Assembly (NCBI GenBank): GCA_003427395.1
Contig: BFEA01000198.1
Location: 982,713-1,044,666 of the forward strand
DNA length: 61,954 nucleotides
Direction of reading: 5' to 3'
Source: Chara braunii
Lineage: Eukaryota > Streptophyta > Charophyceae > Charales > Characeae
The translations under genes and the position numbers were made by a program. Below the pieces are notes generated by a model, which was not told where the DNA came from, searched no databases, and worked only from the letters and a program-made list of their open reading frames with translations. Shown one piece after another: positions 1 to 10,944 of this stretch; positions within the stretch are counted from its first letter, which is position 1, and the number at the start of each line of letters is the position of its first letter.

Positions 1-400
1 AAAACACCTCATACTTCTGCAAAAAACATAAATTCATTTATAGAAAAATACAGGTAAACTCACGGTCCATATATCTCATGATAAAAAATGACCAAAAAAA
101 ATTCCTGCTTTTCTTTATATATATACATATATATATTTGTTTTTTTCTTTAAATCCAATTTCGTTTTTGATTTTATATAAATCCTAAACAAAGTCGGATT
201 CAAAAACAAAAAATATGGAGTTGTAGGGCTTAAAATTCCCTACAGCCCCATATACATATATATATATATGTTTTACCTATTATTTAATTCAGGAAAATTC
301 GTGTAAAATCGTGTCCGCGGTGCGGACGAGGTAGGCCGCGGATGCGGATCCATTTGGGTCCGCGATCCGAGCTCGACCCCGCGGACGCGTCCGCGGGTGT
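1..400. other. AT-rich stretch ending in a GC-rich self-complementary block
   Basis: Positions 1-300 are AT-rich with TATATA runs and no credible ORF. Positions 318-397 switch abruptly to a block in which the words CCGCGGAC, GTCCGCGG and GCGGATCC recur in both orientations, so it can fold on itself. The layout (AT-rich core next to an arm made of one repeated GC-rich word) resembles the arms of the transposon-like units at 3,805 and 47,058. The left boundary lies outside the window or is not recognisable, so no element is called. Confidence 0.4.
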
Positions 401-1042
401 TTCTTAGCCACAACAGTATTGATTAGGCAGGATGTGGGCATCCCCATGGGGAAGAGTACCAACCCTCCCCTTGCTTGTATTATGTGTGCCTATGCGGAAG
501 CGCAGTTCTTACACAATCTGGGGCGGTATGGACGTATGGTGGCTGCCGTGAGGCTGATGGACGATGTCATTATGACGGTAGCGTCACTAACCGGTCAACA
601 GTTGAGTCGGGTCCTGCAGAGCTTTGAAAGTTGCTACCCACGGAACCTATGTCTGAAAAGAACGGATGAAGGTACTGGAGAACTGGACTTTCTAGGATGC
701 AGAGTGAAGTGCTCCAACAGTTATCCTTTTTTTAGCTATGTTCAAATGTCCAAGAACGAGGAGAGTTCCTGGAAGTCCGGGGATTTGGAGTTTCAAAATG
801 GCCAATCTTTTCACTCTTGGAGCAGCAAACAGCAAAAGAGTGCGGCTATTACCAGCTATTTGCACCACATCGACCGCAATACCTCTATTCGCAGCGAGAT
901 CCCTGAGCGTGTGCTATCACTAAAACGGGAACTGCGGTTGAAGGATTTCCCTTCAAACTTTTTCGAACGGGTGTTAAAGAAGTTCGGATTCAGAAGAGAC
1001 GACGTATGGAAACTTGAAGTGGACTTTGTCTCAGGCTGGTGA
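401..1042 (+). pseudogene. Penelope-type reverse transcriptase fragment
   Basis: About 210 codons are open from 401 to the stop at 1,042; the frame runs upstream of the first usable start, so the N-terminus is missing. Seen: GIPMGKSTNPPLACIMCAY near residue 8 (equivalent to the GIPMG-x-x-x-(A/S)P-LLA motif of RT domain 4), LMDDV near residue 46 (the YxDD catalytic box with Leu-Met in front of the two aspartates), then ELDFLGCRV near residue 88 (the FLD motif after the palm). This motif order and wording fit Penelope-like elements better than LINE or LTR reverse transcriptases. No GIY-YIG endonuclease follows. The upstream DNA is GC-rich foldback sequence with no RT N-terminus, so the copy is truncated. 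Family assignment is inference from motifs; RT identity is fairly sure. Confidence 0.72.
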
Positions 1043-1807
1043 CTAAGAGTTGTACTTTAAGCATGTAGATGTGGATGCAGTGCATAAGATCTCTGGGAGT
1101 ATATATTCCGACAGGGGTCCGTAACCATAATTGGCAGTACTGTCATGTTTTCGTCTGCAGGAATCGATGTTCGGACAGGGTCCGTTCACCTCATTTGCAG
1201 TACTGCGTTTTCTGTCGCTACGCAGACACAACGTTTGTTGTTTTTCCCTAGGATAGCAGGATTTGTTTGGTGTGTTCAGCTGTCTTGTGTCGGTCAGGTG
1301 GGGGGTCTAGTGGCAATAAGACCCTTTGTCTGGACCTGTTGCGTTTTTTCGCACTTGACTGAATGTTACTTCGTTTTCTCGGTAGCTGCGCATAATGTAG
1401 GACCAGGTAGAGTACCTAACTGAATTCTTCGCAAGTATAGTCGGTAGTTTTGACTAGGGACTGTAGCAGAACCGGGTAAGCTCGGTCTACCATGCTATAA
1501 GTAGGTGATGGAGCGATACTAATAATCCTCTTACGGGACGCCCGCCACCGCTTATGCGGTAGTGAACGTAAGGGTTGGTGATACGCCTGGTGGTTCTTGG
1601 GGTTGTGGATTGTGCGCAATGCCGATTGAGGATTTCATTTTCGCCTATCACTCTACTTATCGTGTTTAATTCACTCTTTGCTTGGCTTGACTCTGTCTCT
1701 GACTTTGTCTCGTCTCCTTGGCCTGACTCTGTCTCTGACTTTGTCTCGTCTCGTCTGTGTGAGTCTTCTTGACCTGTTGTACCTTGATACTGATACTGAT
1801 AGTGGAA
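1043..1807. other. Noncoding tail with short imperfect tandem repeats
   Basis: No convincing gene. A ~60-bp unit containing CGACAGGGGTCCG / CGGACAGGGTCCG followed by GGCAGTACTG / TGCAGTACTG is repeated at about 1,105-1,150 and 1,168-1,210, and a ~35-bp pyrimidine-rich unit (GACTCTGTCTCTGACTTTG) is repeated at about 1,687-1,750. It may be the 3' part of the upstream RT element; the boundary to the LTR at 1,808 is set only by comparison with the second LTR copy. Confidence 0.45.
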
Positions 1808-3428
1808 TGACTCAGACTTCTCTTCACACCTGTGTGAACCCATACTTTGCTTGGCTCTGTTCGTTTGAATGTTCGAAAGAAAAGGTAGAGGAAAGTTGTG
1901 TGAGTCATACATGTGAATGGAAAAGTTTGACTCAAGTTTGGGATTGTACTGTTTTATTTTCAACGTGTTTCTTTGCATGTTGTGCAGGTAGGTATGATGT
2001 TTGCAAAGAAGATTAGTTATGCTTATTTGAGATGAAGAAAATGATTGTCCTCTTTCAATCTTTCACCTGCCTTCATGACAAAAATACTTGAATTTTGAAG
2101 TGAATAATTTCAATGGTGTCGTGAAGGAAAACTTGTGAATAGAATGAAGAATAAAAATAAACGGACTTAGTCGTCTCCTAAGGAAAGAACATTTCTATCC
2201 CTAACGACCTTATCTACCTATACCTGTCCAAATGATTCTCGTTCTCTATCTCCTTTGATTTCTTTTCGTCCAAGCTACCCTGAATTCAAGAGAAATAAGA
2301 ATAACTGAGAGCTACTTGCAGTGGACACGTCTTCTATTCCTAGGAAGCATCTGGGAGGGTGGGTCGTTGCTTAAGGAGCCGACTATGTGATCGACCCGGA
2401 GTGGACCGTTCTATAGAGGGGCACTTGCCGATTCGGTGGAGACGACCCGACTTCTGAGATCCGAGTCTTGTGCTCGGACGAGGAGGAGGAGTACCCCAGA
2501 GGAGGCATGCAACACTTCAAGCAATGCCTCTGATAAAAAAATATCCACAAAGCAGCCTGTCATCCAAAAAGATTGAGAAAGTATGGAGACAGGTGTGAGC
2601 GTGTATAATCTTAGGTTGGCGGTAGGCTGAAATGAATGACTTTGGCAACACATCTCATCAAGTCAAAACTGAGGTTGTCTGACTACCATGTTGGCAGCAT
2701 CAATGTTATTTTCGATATTCAACTTGTTGTTCGCGGTTGTTTGATTGTTTTGTGGTGTTCGACCTGAGATGGTCGGATTGTATTTCGATTTTGTGTTATT
2801 GGATGTATCTAATGATGATTTTGATCCTTTTAGTTATCATTTCAGATTGAATATTTATTTCTATCGATTACGGTCGATCCTTTTGATATAATAATGTGTG
2901 GATGTTATAATTTTTTTTTTACGGTGTGTTTAGGGAACTAGGATGAATTGCGGTTTCACGCTTGGTTGAAACCGTCCTATTCGACCGGAGTCCGCTCCAC
3001 ACCTAGGAGATCAGCGCCCTAGGAATGAACGGCATTCGGGTTCGCTTGCCGTTAAGCAAGCGTATCTATTGTACAACGAACGAGCAAACGCCCTCGGTTG
3101 TCCTCCCTTTGCAATTGTATATAAAAACTTTCGCACGTAGGTCGGTAGCTCGGTAGGGATACGCCCCTAAGGGTGGTGACAACCCCTTAGGGAGGAAAAA
3201 CTTATGCCTCGTGGAAACTTATCCTGTCGTAGGGGACCGCGGGATGTACAGCTGGCGCACTCGGTTAGAGAGGCGAAGGAGCGACGCGACCTCGTCCGTC
3301 TTCGAGGCTCGTGGGATTAATCTACGTCATTCCCGGGTTGTTTCTTGGTTGTTTTGTTTAACTCCTGCGTGACATGGCCGGGAGGGCTCCCGCGATTTGC
3401 AAAAAGGAGGGAGCCAATGCGCTCGACA
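1808..3428 (+). repeat. ~1.6 kb LTR, copy A (plus orientation)
   Basis: It matches 9,119-10,940 over its whole length at roughly 90 percent by eye, apart from a MITE insertion in the other copy. The 3' end is firm: GCGCTCGACA, two bases GG, then a degenerate tRNA-Asp primer-binding site, which is the normal order LTR - spacer - PBS. A TATA-like box (GTATATAAAAAC at 3,117) and a stem-loop lie near the 3' end, so this is U3 followed by a short R-U5. The 5' end is only where similarity to copy B starts; TGACTC there does not mirror the TCGACA end, so the true start may lie elsewhere. The orientation implies an element reading rightwards whose interior is lost or not recognisable. Confidence 0.75.
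3117..3192 (+). promoter_or_regulatory. LTR core promoter and 5' RNA stem-loop
   Basis: TATA-like TATATAAAAA at 3,118-3,127 is followed ~38 bp later by a perfect 9-bp stem: CCCTAAGGG (3,165-3,173), loop TGGTGACAAC, CCCTTAGGG (3,184-3,192). If transcription starts ~30 bp after the TATA box, the hairpin sits at the very 5' end of the transcript. The same block recurs at 10,588-10,705 and, on the minus strand, in both giant LTRs. The TATA and start positions are inferred from sequence only. Confidence 0.6.
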
Positions 3429-3430
3429 GG

Positions 3431-3450
3431 TGGCGTCGTTGCCGCAGATA
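3431..3450 (+). other. Degenerate tRNA-Asp primer-binding site
   Basis: TGGCGTCGTTGCCGCAGATA follows the LTR after GG. Compared with TGGCGCCGTTGCCGGGGATC at 49,583-49,602 it has five substitutions (positions 6, 15, 16, 19 and 20). It marks copy A as a former 5' LTR. Confidence 0.7.
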
Positions 3451-3804
3451 ACGACAAACTACCGTTGTCCCTAGCGGAACGACACTCAAGTATTTCATTT
3501 TGTAATGTATTAATTGATTATATTCTTATTTCTAAAAGTTAATTATTTTATCATCATTGATTGATTGCTTATTATTTTATCTCTATGGATTGTATTATGA
3601 AGATTTTTTTTTTTTTTTTCGAACGTTTCAATTGAGTTTAAATTCTTAATATCTTGATATTGATTGAGTCATATTCTGTTATTTTTTTGATATTCGTTGA
3701 TATTATGTATAAATTTTGAGTTATTATGTTGAGAGTTACCGTTTTCATGTGTCATATATTTTAATTGTATTGTTTATCATGGACCTTGAGGTATTAATTT
3801 AGAT
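3451..3804. other. AT-rich sequence, nothing recognised
   Basis: AT-rich with a poly-T tract at 3,605-3,619. No ORF or gag-like coding follows the primer site, so the interior of the LTR element has been lost or replaced here. Confidence 0.5.
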
Positions 3805-4189
3805 CTACGTTGCATAGAGTACACGTACGGGGGCTTCCCGTACGAAACGTAAAGGTTATTTTTGTACGGGATCTGTACGGGAACCTGTACGGGAACCTGT
3901 ACGTCTTGTACGCCCCCGTACGAAAAAGCAAAAAAAAAAAAAAAAAAAAAATCATCAAAAAAATCCGAAGAAAAAAATATGTGATACAAAAACACAAAAC
4001 AAGCAACATTTGGCTGAGCATCATCTTCAGATTCTTAATAAAATTTGAGGAAAAAAATAAAAACAACACCGGATAAAAAAAAAAAAAAAAAAAAAAAAAC
4101 TCGTACGAGGTCCCTAGTGTACGAGTAGCGTACGAGTACAAGAGTATGAATCCGTACTCGTACGAGGGTGCATACAAGTGGCAACGTAG
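3805..4189. mobile_element. hAT-like non-autonomous element with GTACG-word arms
   Basis: Terminal inverted repeats CTACGTTGC (3,805) and GCAACGTAG (ending 4,189). The left arm repeats GTACGGG words (CCGTACG, GTACGGGAACCT twice), the right arm repeats CGTACGAG and GTACGAGTA words, and the centre is A-rich with ACAAGCAACATTTGGC. The centre is homologous to that of 47,058-47,410, which has an exact 8-bp target duplication and TIR CTAGGTT. Flanks here, ATTTAGAT and TTTTATAT, agree at 6 of 8 positions, a possible decayed 8-bp duplication as in hAT elements. No transposase is encoded. Confidence 0.6.
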
Positions 4190-5684
4190 TTTTATATATA
4201 ATTTTTGCGTAAATTGTTATTAGTTGGAAGTATTTTGAAAAGTTGTCAACCAAACGTTGACTCCCTTTTGATATTGTTTTGCATATTTATTTAGTCATAC
4301 ATCAGGTATTGGAATGATGTATGTTTTGATTGATCAGTTTATTTGGACTCCCATTCATTTCGAGATTATCCGTTTGTGTGATGCATTTCTATGATTGAAT
4401 GCATCTGATATACGATTGAATATTATTTAGCTTTGATCGTTATAAAATTTTATGTCAAAGCATTTGTTCTAAGTCATATTGTTATCACTGAATATTTTTG
4501 GAGTAAGTTTTGAAGACGTTATCATGGCATGACAAATTTCTGATAGATTTGTGAGCTCTGTAGGTGGTAGTGAGGCCTACGTCGGAGTTATACTCCTGGT
4601 CCATAGTGGAATGTTGTCTTCTATATCCTAAGTGGTTTGAGGAAGGAAGACCACACTATCACTTGAAGAGATAAAGGTATTGAAATCTTGTTAGAATGTT
4701 GTTTGTAGGGTCGGCGACTATCGTTTGCCGTAAGGGAAGGAGTGATTACCTAACCTCGTGTCAAGCATGGTCACCGTACCTTTATGGTCGGGGTCCAACC
4801 AGCCTCGGTTATTTAAGGTGGGACAATTCTACTCTACATGCGGAGAACTAATAAGATCGAAAACACGGGAAAGAGAGAGTGTGTCGTGAGACCCGAATTT
4901 AAAGCGGGGCTTGATATCGAGATGTTATCCTTAAGCGGATTACACCACTCCTAGATGCATATCGCAATGAGTTCAGAAGTAACGGGCATGGTAATTTATG
5001 TGGAACGGAATGAGAATCATAACTTGGTCGAGGAATTTTGAACGAATGGTTTCTTTCATGATTGGTTGGTTCGGATTCTGTCTGATTTCTTCTGACGGTG
5101 AATGACGGGCACGTTGTGCAATGGGGTCCGGGAATGCTGTCGGGGCAAATACCCTGACAACGGTATTTACCGTGGATTTTCAACGTCGGACGCTGTACGA
5201 CTCTTTCGTTGAATTGAAGGACTTGACGAGACTGATGTTTGTCGAAAGTTCATTCAGACTAACTGATGACCGAGAGACTGGAACTTTTATAAATTTTAGT
5301 TCAGACGTTTGCATCGTCTGAAAGTAATAAAAACAACCAGCAATTCCTAGCAGGGCCGCAGAGAGGCAGAGGCATGGATATGCCAGGGCTAGACTTATCC
5401 TACCTAAAGAAATTACGTGCGACTTCTAAGCCGCACAATTCAGGACCTTGGTAGGTTGGGAAGATGTGGTCGCGCCGGTTATGGGACCACGGCGCAAGAG
5501 AAAGTGGAAGGTTTTTTTTTTTTTAGTCGCGGGGCTGTCGCATGCGCGGTTAGGGCTTGTGGGAGCCGATGGGGCAGGACGCCCGCCGGTTCGACGACAA
5601 CGCGGCTAGAGGAGAGGCAGGCCGAGCCTGCCTTAGCTATGGCAGGTGGGCCTACAGGGAGGCGCGGGTTTTGCTCCTGTGATA
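4190..5684. other. Noncoding, nothing recognised
   Basis: AT-rich to ~4,560, then mixed composition. The short ORFs here show no motif. Around 5,510-5,525 there is a T tract inside a locally GC-rich part (5,340-5,680). No RNA gene or element end could be supported. Confidence 0.5.
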
Positions 5685-6022
5685 GGAGTTAGCCCAGTAG
5701 GTACCGTCATCTGACTTCCACCCAGCAGATGCTGGGATCGAGCATGAAACCGTGCACCTACTAATGCTAACTCCTTTTGGAGCTGGTGCCCGGTGACGCG
5801 GCCAATCTCGGCCATGTGATCTCAGGATCGCGCAGCTGAGATCAGCCGCGCGGAGCATGGTCCGTGCGCTTTCAAGGATGATACGCATAAATCGAGAAAT
5901 GGCCCAAGCTTTCTCGTCGAATCCATTGGATTCGAACTCGGGCGTGTATCTCAGCAGGACGTGGCACATGACCGTTGGCTGAAGCCAACGGAGAAGAGAA
6001 AAAAAAAAAAAAAAAAAAAAAC
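5685..6022 (+). mobile_element. SINE-like unit with tRNA-like head and poly-A tail
   Basis: The head GGAGTTAGCCCAGTAGG (5,685) contains TAGCCCAGTAGG, a perfect match to the pol III A-box consensus. Downstream CTGGGATCGAG (5,732-5,742) resembles a B box. TAACTCC at 5,768-5,774 pairs with the first seven bases GGAGTTA, like a tRNA acceptor stem. A ~230-bp body follows, ending in an A tract at 6,000-6,022. A related head occurs on the minus strand at 34,519-34,599. The interior does not fold as a normal tRNA cloverleaf (CCCAGC-AGAT-GCTGGG hairpin instead), and no clear target duplication is seen. Confidence 0.5.
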
Positions 6023-6091
6023 CTAAAAACTAAAATTGAATTGATGCGCCAGATGGCGCTTGTAGAAATAAGGGGACTTAGTGTCCCCAAA

Positions 6092-6322
6092 AAAAGCCAG
6101 CAGGCGCCCGTTGTAAACGGGCAGCTGTTTTTAAGGGATTTTTTTTTTTTTTTTTTTTCGATTTTTTCTTAGATTTTTTTTAGATTCCTTGTTTTTTATT
6201 AAATTCCCTTCAACTCGGTTTTACGAGTTGTAGTTCATCTCTGCGCCCGTTCGTTTCTGAGAAACGGGCTGCAGAGAGGTTTCCCCGAATGAATCTACCA
6301 ACTAAACTTGAACTATACGTCG

Positions 6323-6415
<93 letters not shown>

Positions 6416-6842
6416 GAGCCTACCTGGCGGTTGGCTATCTGCTGCATCCGTCGATAGGATGAGCAACATGACGACCACAGGTAAATCTCCAAAACCACGG
6501 TTGGCCTTTAGCTACTTCCATCAATAGGAAGAGCAAAATCAAGTGAATCTACTATTAGAACATGGAAATCTACATTGCCAGAGTCCCCCCCCCGTTTGAG
6601 GCTGCTTGCGTCCATTCATCGTGGCGAGAAGGCCTGATGGGGACTGTGACCCCAAAGGTTGTAATAGGTGTCTGTTCTCATGGGCAACATCACAGGTAAG
6701 TTCGGTGTGTCCTTTTCTTTTGTTGTTGTTGTTTCCCTGTTTTTTCTTGTGTGTTTTTTCATTTGTTTTTGCTTTTTTTTTTTTTTTTTTTTAGCCCTTT
6801 CATTGGTCGTGGCCCGCCCGTTTGTTTTGTAAACGGGCTGCA
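6092..6842. repeat. Three CCCGTT/AACGGG hairpins around T-rich and GT/GA tracts
   Basis: CGCCCGTTGTAAACGGGC (6,098-6,122), CGCCCGTT...AAACGGGC (6,244-6,270) and GCCCGTTT...AAACGGGC (6,815-6,838) are three independent foldbacks using the same word within 750 bp. T-rich blocks lie beside them (6,138-6,158, 6,773-6,792). They may be arms of a transposon-like unit, but no bounded element can be defined. Confidence 0.45.
6326..6415. repeat. (GT)n(GA)n microsatellite
   Basis: An uninterrupted GT tract (one TATG interruption) runs to ~6,390 and is followed directly by (GA)n to 6,415. Confidence 0.97.
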
Positions 6843-9118
6843 ATTACCAACCGCGCCCGAACCTGGCACTGTTGGCGTCCGGGTGCCGGGCGCGTGCTGC
6901 AACAGGGGAAAGAAGACCCCTCTCAGCTTGACTCTAGTTCGATTCAGTGAAATAACTGAGGGGACGGGGCGACTGTTCATTTCGAACGGCGAGTTGCCCT
7001 TGCACAAAAAATTAAGGGGGGGAGTAAAGAAAAGAAAGAAAAGAGAAGTAACGGCCACAAATATGGTCGCAACTGCGGAACAGGTGCAGCCCCGTAAGTT
7101 TCTGGGGGCTGATGGGACTGCGCCTGCTCATTTTGAGCAGGCAGCAGTAAGTGGTTGAGTACGACCATTTCCAGGTGCACCTGGCCTGAGGAAATGACTA
7201 GGTGCTTTTAGGAGGAGATGACCCTGGTTCCCCTAAGGGAAAACCAAGGCATCGAGCTCCTGGCCGTTGATTTAGATCAAGGCCAGGAGCACTTACGAAT
7301 TTTGCTTGCCTGTGGGCAAAGCAACTGCCAACATGCCTTCAACTGGCTATTAAAGCCAGCACTCCACGAGCAGCCTCACAGTTGTGGCAGTGCTGCTGGG
7401 GCATTCACTTGAGTGAATGTTTGCTGGCTGCTGCATGCCGTTGGAAAGGGGCGGTGCTGCCGGTGGAGGTGCTGCTGGTGTAGTGGAGGTCTGCAAAGAG
7501 CCAGAGGAGGACAGGCCAGGGCGGCCATAGCCAAGGGTTGGAGGCTCTGCCCCACCCTTGTGCTAGTGCTGTGGCCGACGAGTTGCTTCAGGGTCCGGAT
7601 GGTACGGCAAGCGGCACCTCATTTTTGTGGGGTTATGCCGCGGAGGAGTAGGCCCGACGACAACATGGTGGGGAGATGCTGCCGGATGACCGCCGCAGCA
7701 TCAGGACCTTCCTAAGGGAAGGTCCTGTCGGATCTGCTGTGCGCGCCAAAGGTTTTTTTAATGTGAGTGCAGGGAAGGTGTTGCAGCCGTGAGGCTGCGA
7801 CAACGGCAACGAAAGTTTTGTTGATGTACTGCAGGAGCGCTGCCAAATCCTTTTGACGACAAGTGTGATTTGTTGGCAGTGAAGCGGAAGCGCTGCCGGA
7901 TTTTTACGGTGGCAGCACTGGTGGTGCGGAAGTGCTGTCGGTTTTTCACGACGGTGGCGGCAGTCGCACTTTAAGGGGAAGTGTTGTCCGTTTGGCGACA
8001 CGACAACGGCGATATATTTTTGTGAGGTTATGCTGCCGGAATTTTGACTGGACGACAATTTTTTTTAAGGGGAGGTGCTGCCTATTTGGCGGCACGAAAA
8101 TGACGATTTTTTTTTTTTTTTGAGGTTACGCTGCCAAATTTTTAGCACGGCAGCGACATTTCACTGGGAAACTGCCAATTTTCTTTGGCACGATAGTCGT
8201 GATACCGGTTTCGACGGTGCAGCGAGTGGTGGTCCCACTTTTAATTTTGATGTGTGCAGTAATGGTGGACTATTTTTCTCATGATTCGGCGGTTGTATGA
8301 CTACTAGTGCACATTTTGGATTGTGCGGCAGTGGTGTGTGAGCATGTGGTGGTGCTGTTGGACGGCCGTGGTACCAGTTTTAACGACAACGACGAGTTGT
8401 AATGCCGCTGTTAATTTTTTGAGGTGCGCAGCGCTTTCAGTATGGTGTAGAGATTGGGTTAGTTTTGGTGCACGATTGGGTCTATGAGGCAGTGGTGCGT
8501 GGGCCGGCGGCATGAAGAGGTCACAGAGTGAGTGCACGCGACACTGGCTATTGGAGTTGCAGCGCGTGCGGTTTGCACCGGAAGGACATTTTTAATCATT
8601 TTTGGGGCTCATGGTACAGACAGTTTTCAGCCAGCGTCACCTCTATTTTTGTTTTGGCGCGCGGTGCGAACGGATTTGAGTTTTGGACCATCTGGTGTTG
8701 AGGGCAATGGTATGGGACTGATTTTGTGATGGGGACCAACATGTTGGTGTGGTTATTGTGAGCGGACAGGGTGATTGGAGGTAGTGTGGACTTGTGATTG
8801 GTTGGGGAGACAAATTTTGACGAAGGGCAGTTGGGATCGGTCTCAACTGAGATCAGTTTTCGACATTGGGACCATGAGAAAACCCACTTGTGGGAACACT
8901 CTCCTGGAGGGTTATCTTGCTTGAGTTTTTTTGTGGCTGAACCTCTACTCATTTGAACACTTGGTGGAGGACGCTGACTGTGGCTCAGGAGAAAGGCCAC
9001 AGCTTCTGAAGTTGTGGGCTGTATATTTTGGACTTCAAAAGCGGATATATTTCATTTGATTGGCATGTTACTCGACTTTCTTGAGTGAGCAGATTCGAAC
9101 TTCACTCAAGGTTAGTAA
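6843..9118. other. Noncoding region rich in CTGCCG/CGGCAG words
   Basis: No gene recognised. From ~7,430 to ~8,560 the words GCTGCCG, GGCAGC, GGTGCTG and ACGACAA recur, and two ~93-bp units starting AAGGGGAAGTGTTGTCC (7,973) and AAGGGGAGGTGCTGCC (8,067) are diverged tandem copies. The frames left open by this composition are short and without motifs. Confidence 0.45.
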
Positions 9119-10940
9119 AATGACTCAGACTTCTCTTCATACCTGTGTGAACCTACACTTTGCTTGACCCTGTTCGTTTGAATGTTCGAAAGAAAAGGTA
9201 GAGGAAAGTTGTGTGAGTCATACATGTGAATGGAAAAGTCTGACTCGAGTTTGGGATTGTACTCTTTTCCTTTGAACGTGTTTCTTTGCATGATGTGCAC
9301 GTAGGTAGAACTGTAGAAGGATGCTTGCAAAGAAGATTGATTATGCTTATTTGAGATGAAGAAAATGATTGTCCTCTTTCTATCTTTCACTTGCTTGCAT
9401 GACAAACGTACTTGAATTTTGAAGTGAATACTTTCAATGGTGTCATTAAGGAAAACTTGTGAATATAATGAAGACTAAAAATAAACGGACTTAGTCGTCT
9501 CCCAAGGAAAGACCCTTCCTATCCCGAACGACCTTATCTACCTATACTTGTCCAAATGATTCTCGTTCTCTATCTCTTTCTATTTCTTTTCGTCCAAGCT
9601 ACCTTAAATTCAAGAGAAATAAGAATAAATGGGAGTTACTTGCAACGAACACATCTTCTATCCCTAGGAAGCATCTGGGGCGGGGGCTCGTTGCTTCAGG
9701 AGCCGACCCTGTTATCGATCCGGAGTGGACCGTTCTACGGAGGGGGACTTGCCGATTCGGTGGAGACGGTCTGACTTCTGAGATCCGAGTCTTGTGCTCG
9801 GACGAGGAGGAGGAGTACCCAGACCACTTCCTAGAGGGGGAGGCATGCAACACGTCAAGCCATGGCCCTGATCAAGAATAATCCACAAAGTAGTTTGTCA
9901 TCCAAAAAAATTGAGAAAGTATGGAGACAGGTGTGAGCGTGTATAACAGCCATTTCGTCAAAACGGACATATTATATTTTTTGAATGAAATCAAAATTGA
10001 GTTTTTTGGCCAAACTCCGGTCGGAATTTTTGACTCTTGGGGGTCCGGCGTTCTGGGAACGCCGGACCCCCAGGAGCCAAAAATTTCGACCAGATTTTGG
10101 CCAAAAAACTCAGTTTTGATTTCGTTCAAAAAATATAATATATCCGTTTTGACGAAATGACTGTTGTATAATCTTAGGTTGGTGGTAGGCTGAAATGAAT
10201 GACTTTGGCAACAACGTTATTTTCGATATTCAATTCCTTGTTGGCGGTTGTTTGATTGTTTTGTGGTGTTCGACCTGAGATGGTCGGATTGTATTTCGAT
10301 CTTGTGTTATTGGATGTATCTAATGATGATTTTGATCCTTTTAGTTACCATTTCAGATTGAATATTTATTTCTATCGATTACGGTCGATCCTTTTGATAT
10401 AATAATGTGTGGATGTTATAAATTTTCTTTTGACGGTGTGTTTAAGGGACGAGGATGAATTGGGGTTTCACACTTGGTTGCGACCGTCCTAGTCGACCGG
10501 CGTCCGCTCCGCACCCAGCAGATCAACGCCCTAGGAACGGACGACGTTCAGGTTTGCTTGACATTAACTAAGTGTATCTATACTACAGCGAACGAGTGAA
10601 TGCCCTCGGCTGACCTACGTCTACAATTGCATCTAAAAACTTTCGCACGTGGGTCAGTAACTCGGTAGGGATACGCCCCTAAGAGTGGTGACATCCCCTT
10701 AGGGAGGGAAAACTTATGCCCCGCGGGAACCTACCCTGTCATAGGGGACCGTGGGATGTACAGCTGGCGCACCCGGCTAGAGCGGCGAAGGAGCGACACG
10801 ACTGCGTACGTCTTGGCAGCTCGCTTGATTTTTCTACGTCGTTCCCGAGTTGTTTCTTGGTTGTTTTGTTTAACTCCTGCGTCACATAGCCGGGAGGGTT
10901 CCCTCGCTTTGCAAAAAGGTGGGAGCCGATGCGCTCGACA
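9119..10940 (+). repeat. ~1.6 kb LTR, copy B, carrying a MITE
   Basis: Same sequence as 1,808-3,428 in the same orientation, plus a 217-bp insertion at 9,947-10,163. It ends GCGCTCGACA at 10,940. Instead of a primer site it runs straight into LINE sequence, so it is a solo LTR, a 3' LTR, or a rearranged copy. No matching 5-bp target duplication was found (TAAAA on the left, CCGCT on the right). Confidence 0.75.
9947..10163. mobile_element. Palindromic MITE with preserved empty site
   Basis: 217 bp, near-perfect inverted repeat along its whole length. Ends CAGCCATTTCGTCAAAACGG and, reversed, CAGTCATTTCGTCAAAACGG; centre GGGGGTCCGGCGTT-CTGGG-AACGCCGGACCCCC. The host LTR copy A reads GTGTATAATCTTAG without it; here the flanks are GTGTATAA (9,939-9,946) and TTGTATAA (10,164-10,171), a 7-bp exact or 8-bp one-mismatch target duplication. 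CAG-starting ends plus ~8-bp duplication fit hAT-type MITEs. It has no coding capacity. Confidence 0.88.
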
Positions 10941-10944
10941 CCGC

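Noticed and set aside
3930-4100. Poly-A tail of a retroposon
   Set aside because: The two A tracts lie in the middle of an element with terminal inverted repeats, not at its end.
9119-10940. A clean solo-LTR insertion into the LINE
   Set aside because: LINE sequence is absent on the left side and no target duplication is present.
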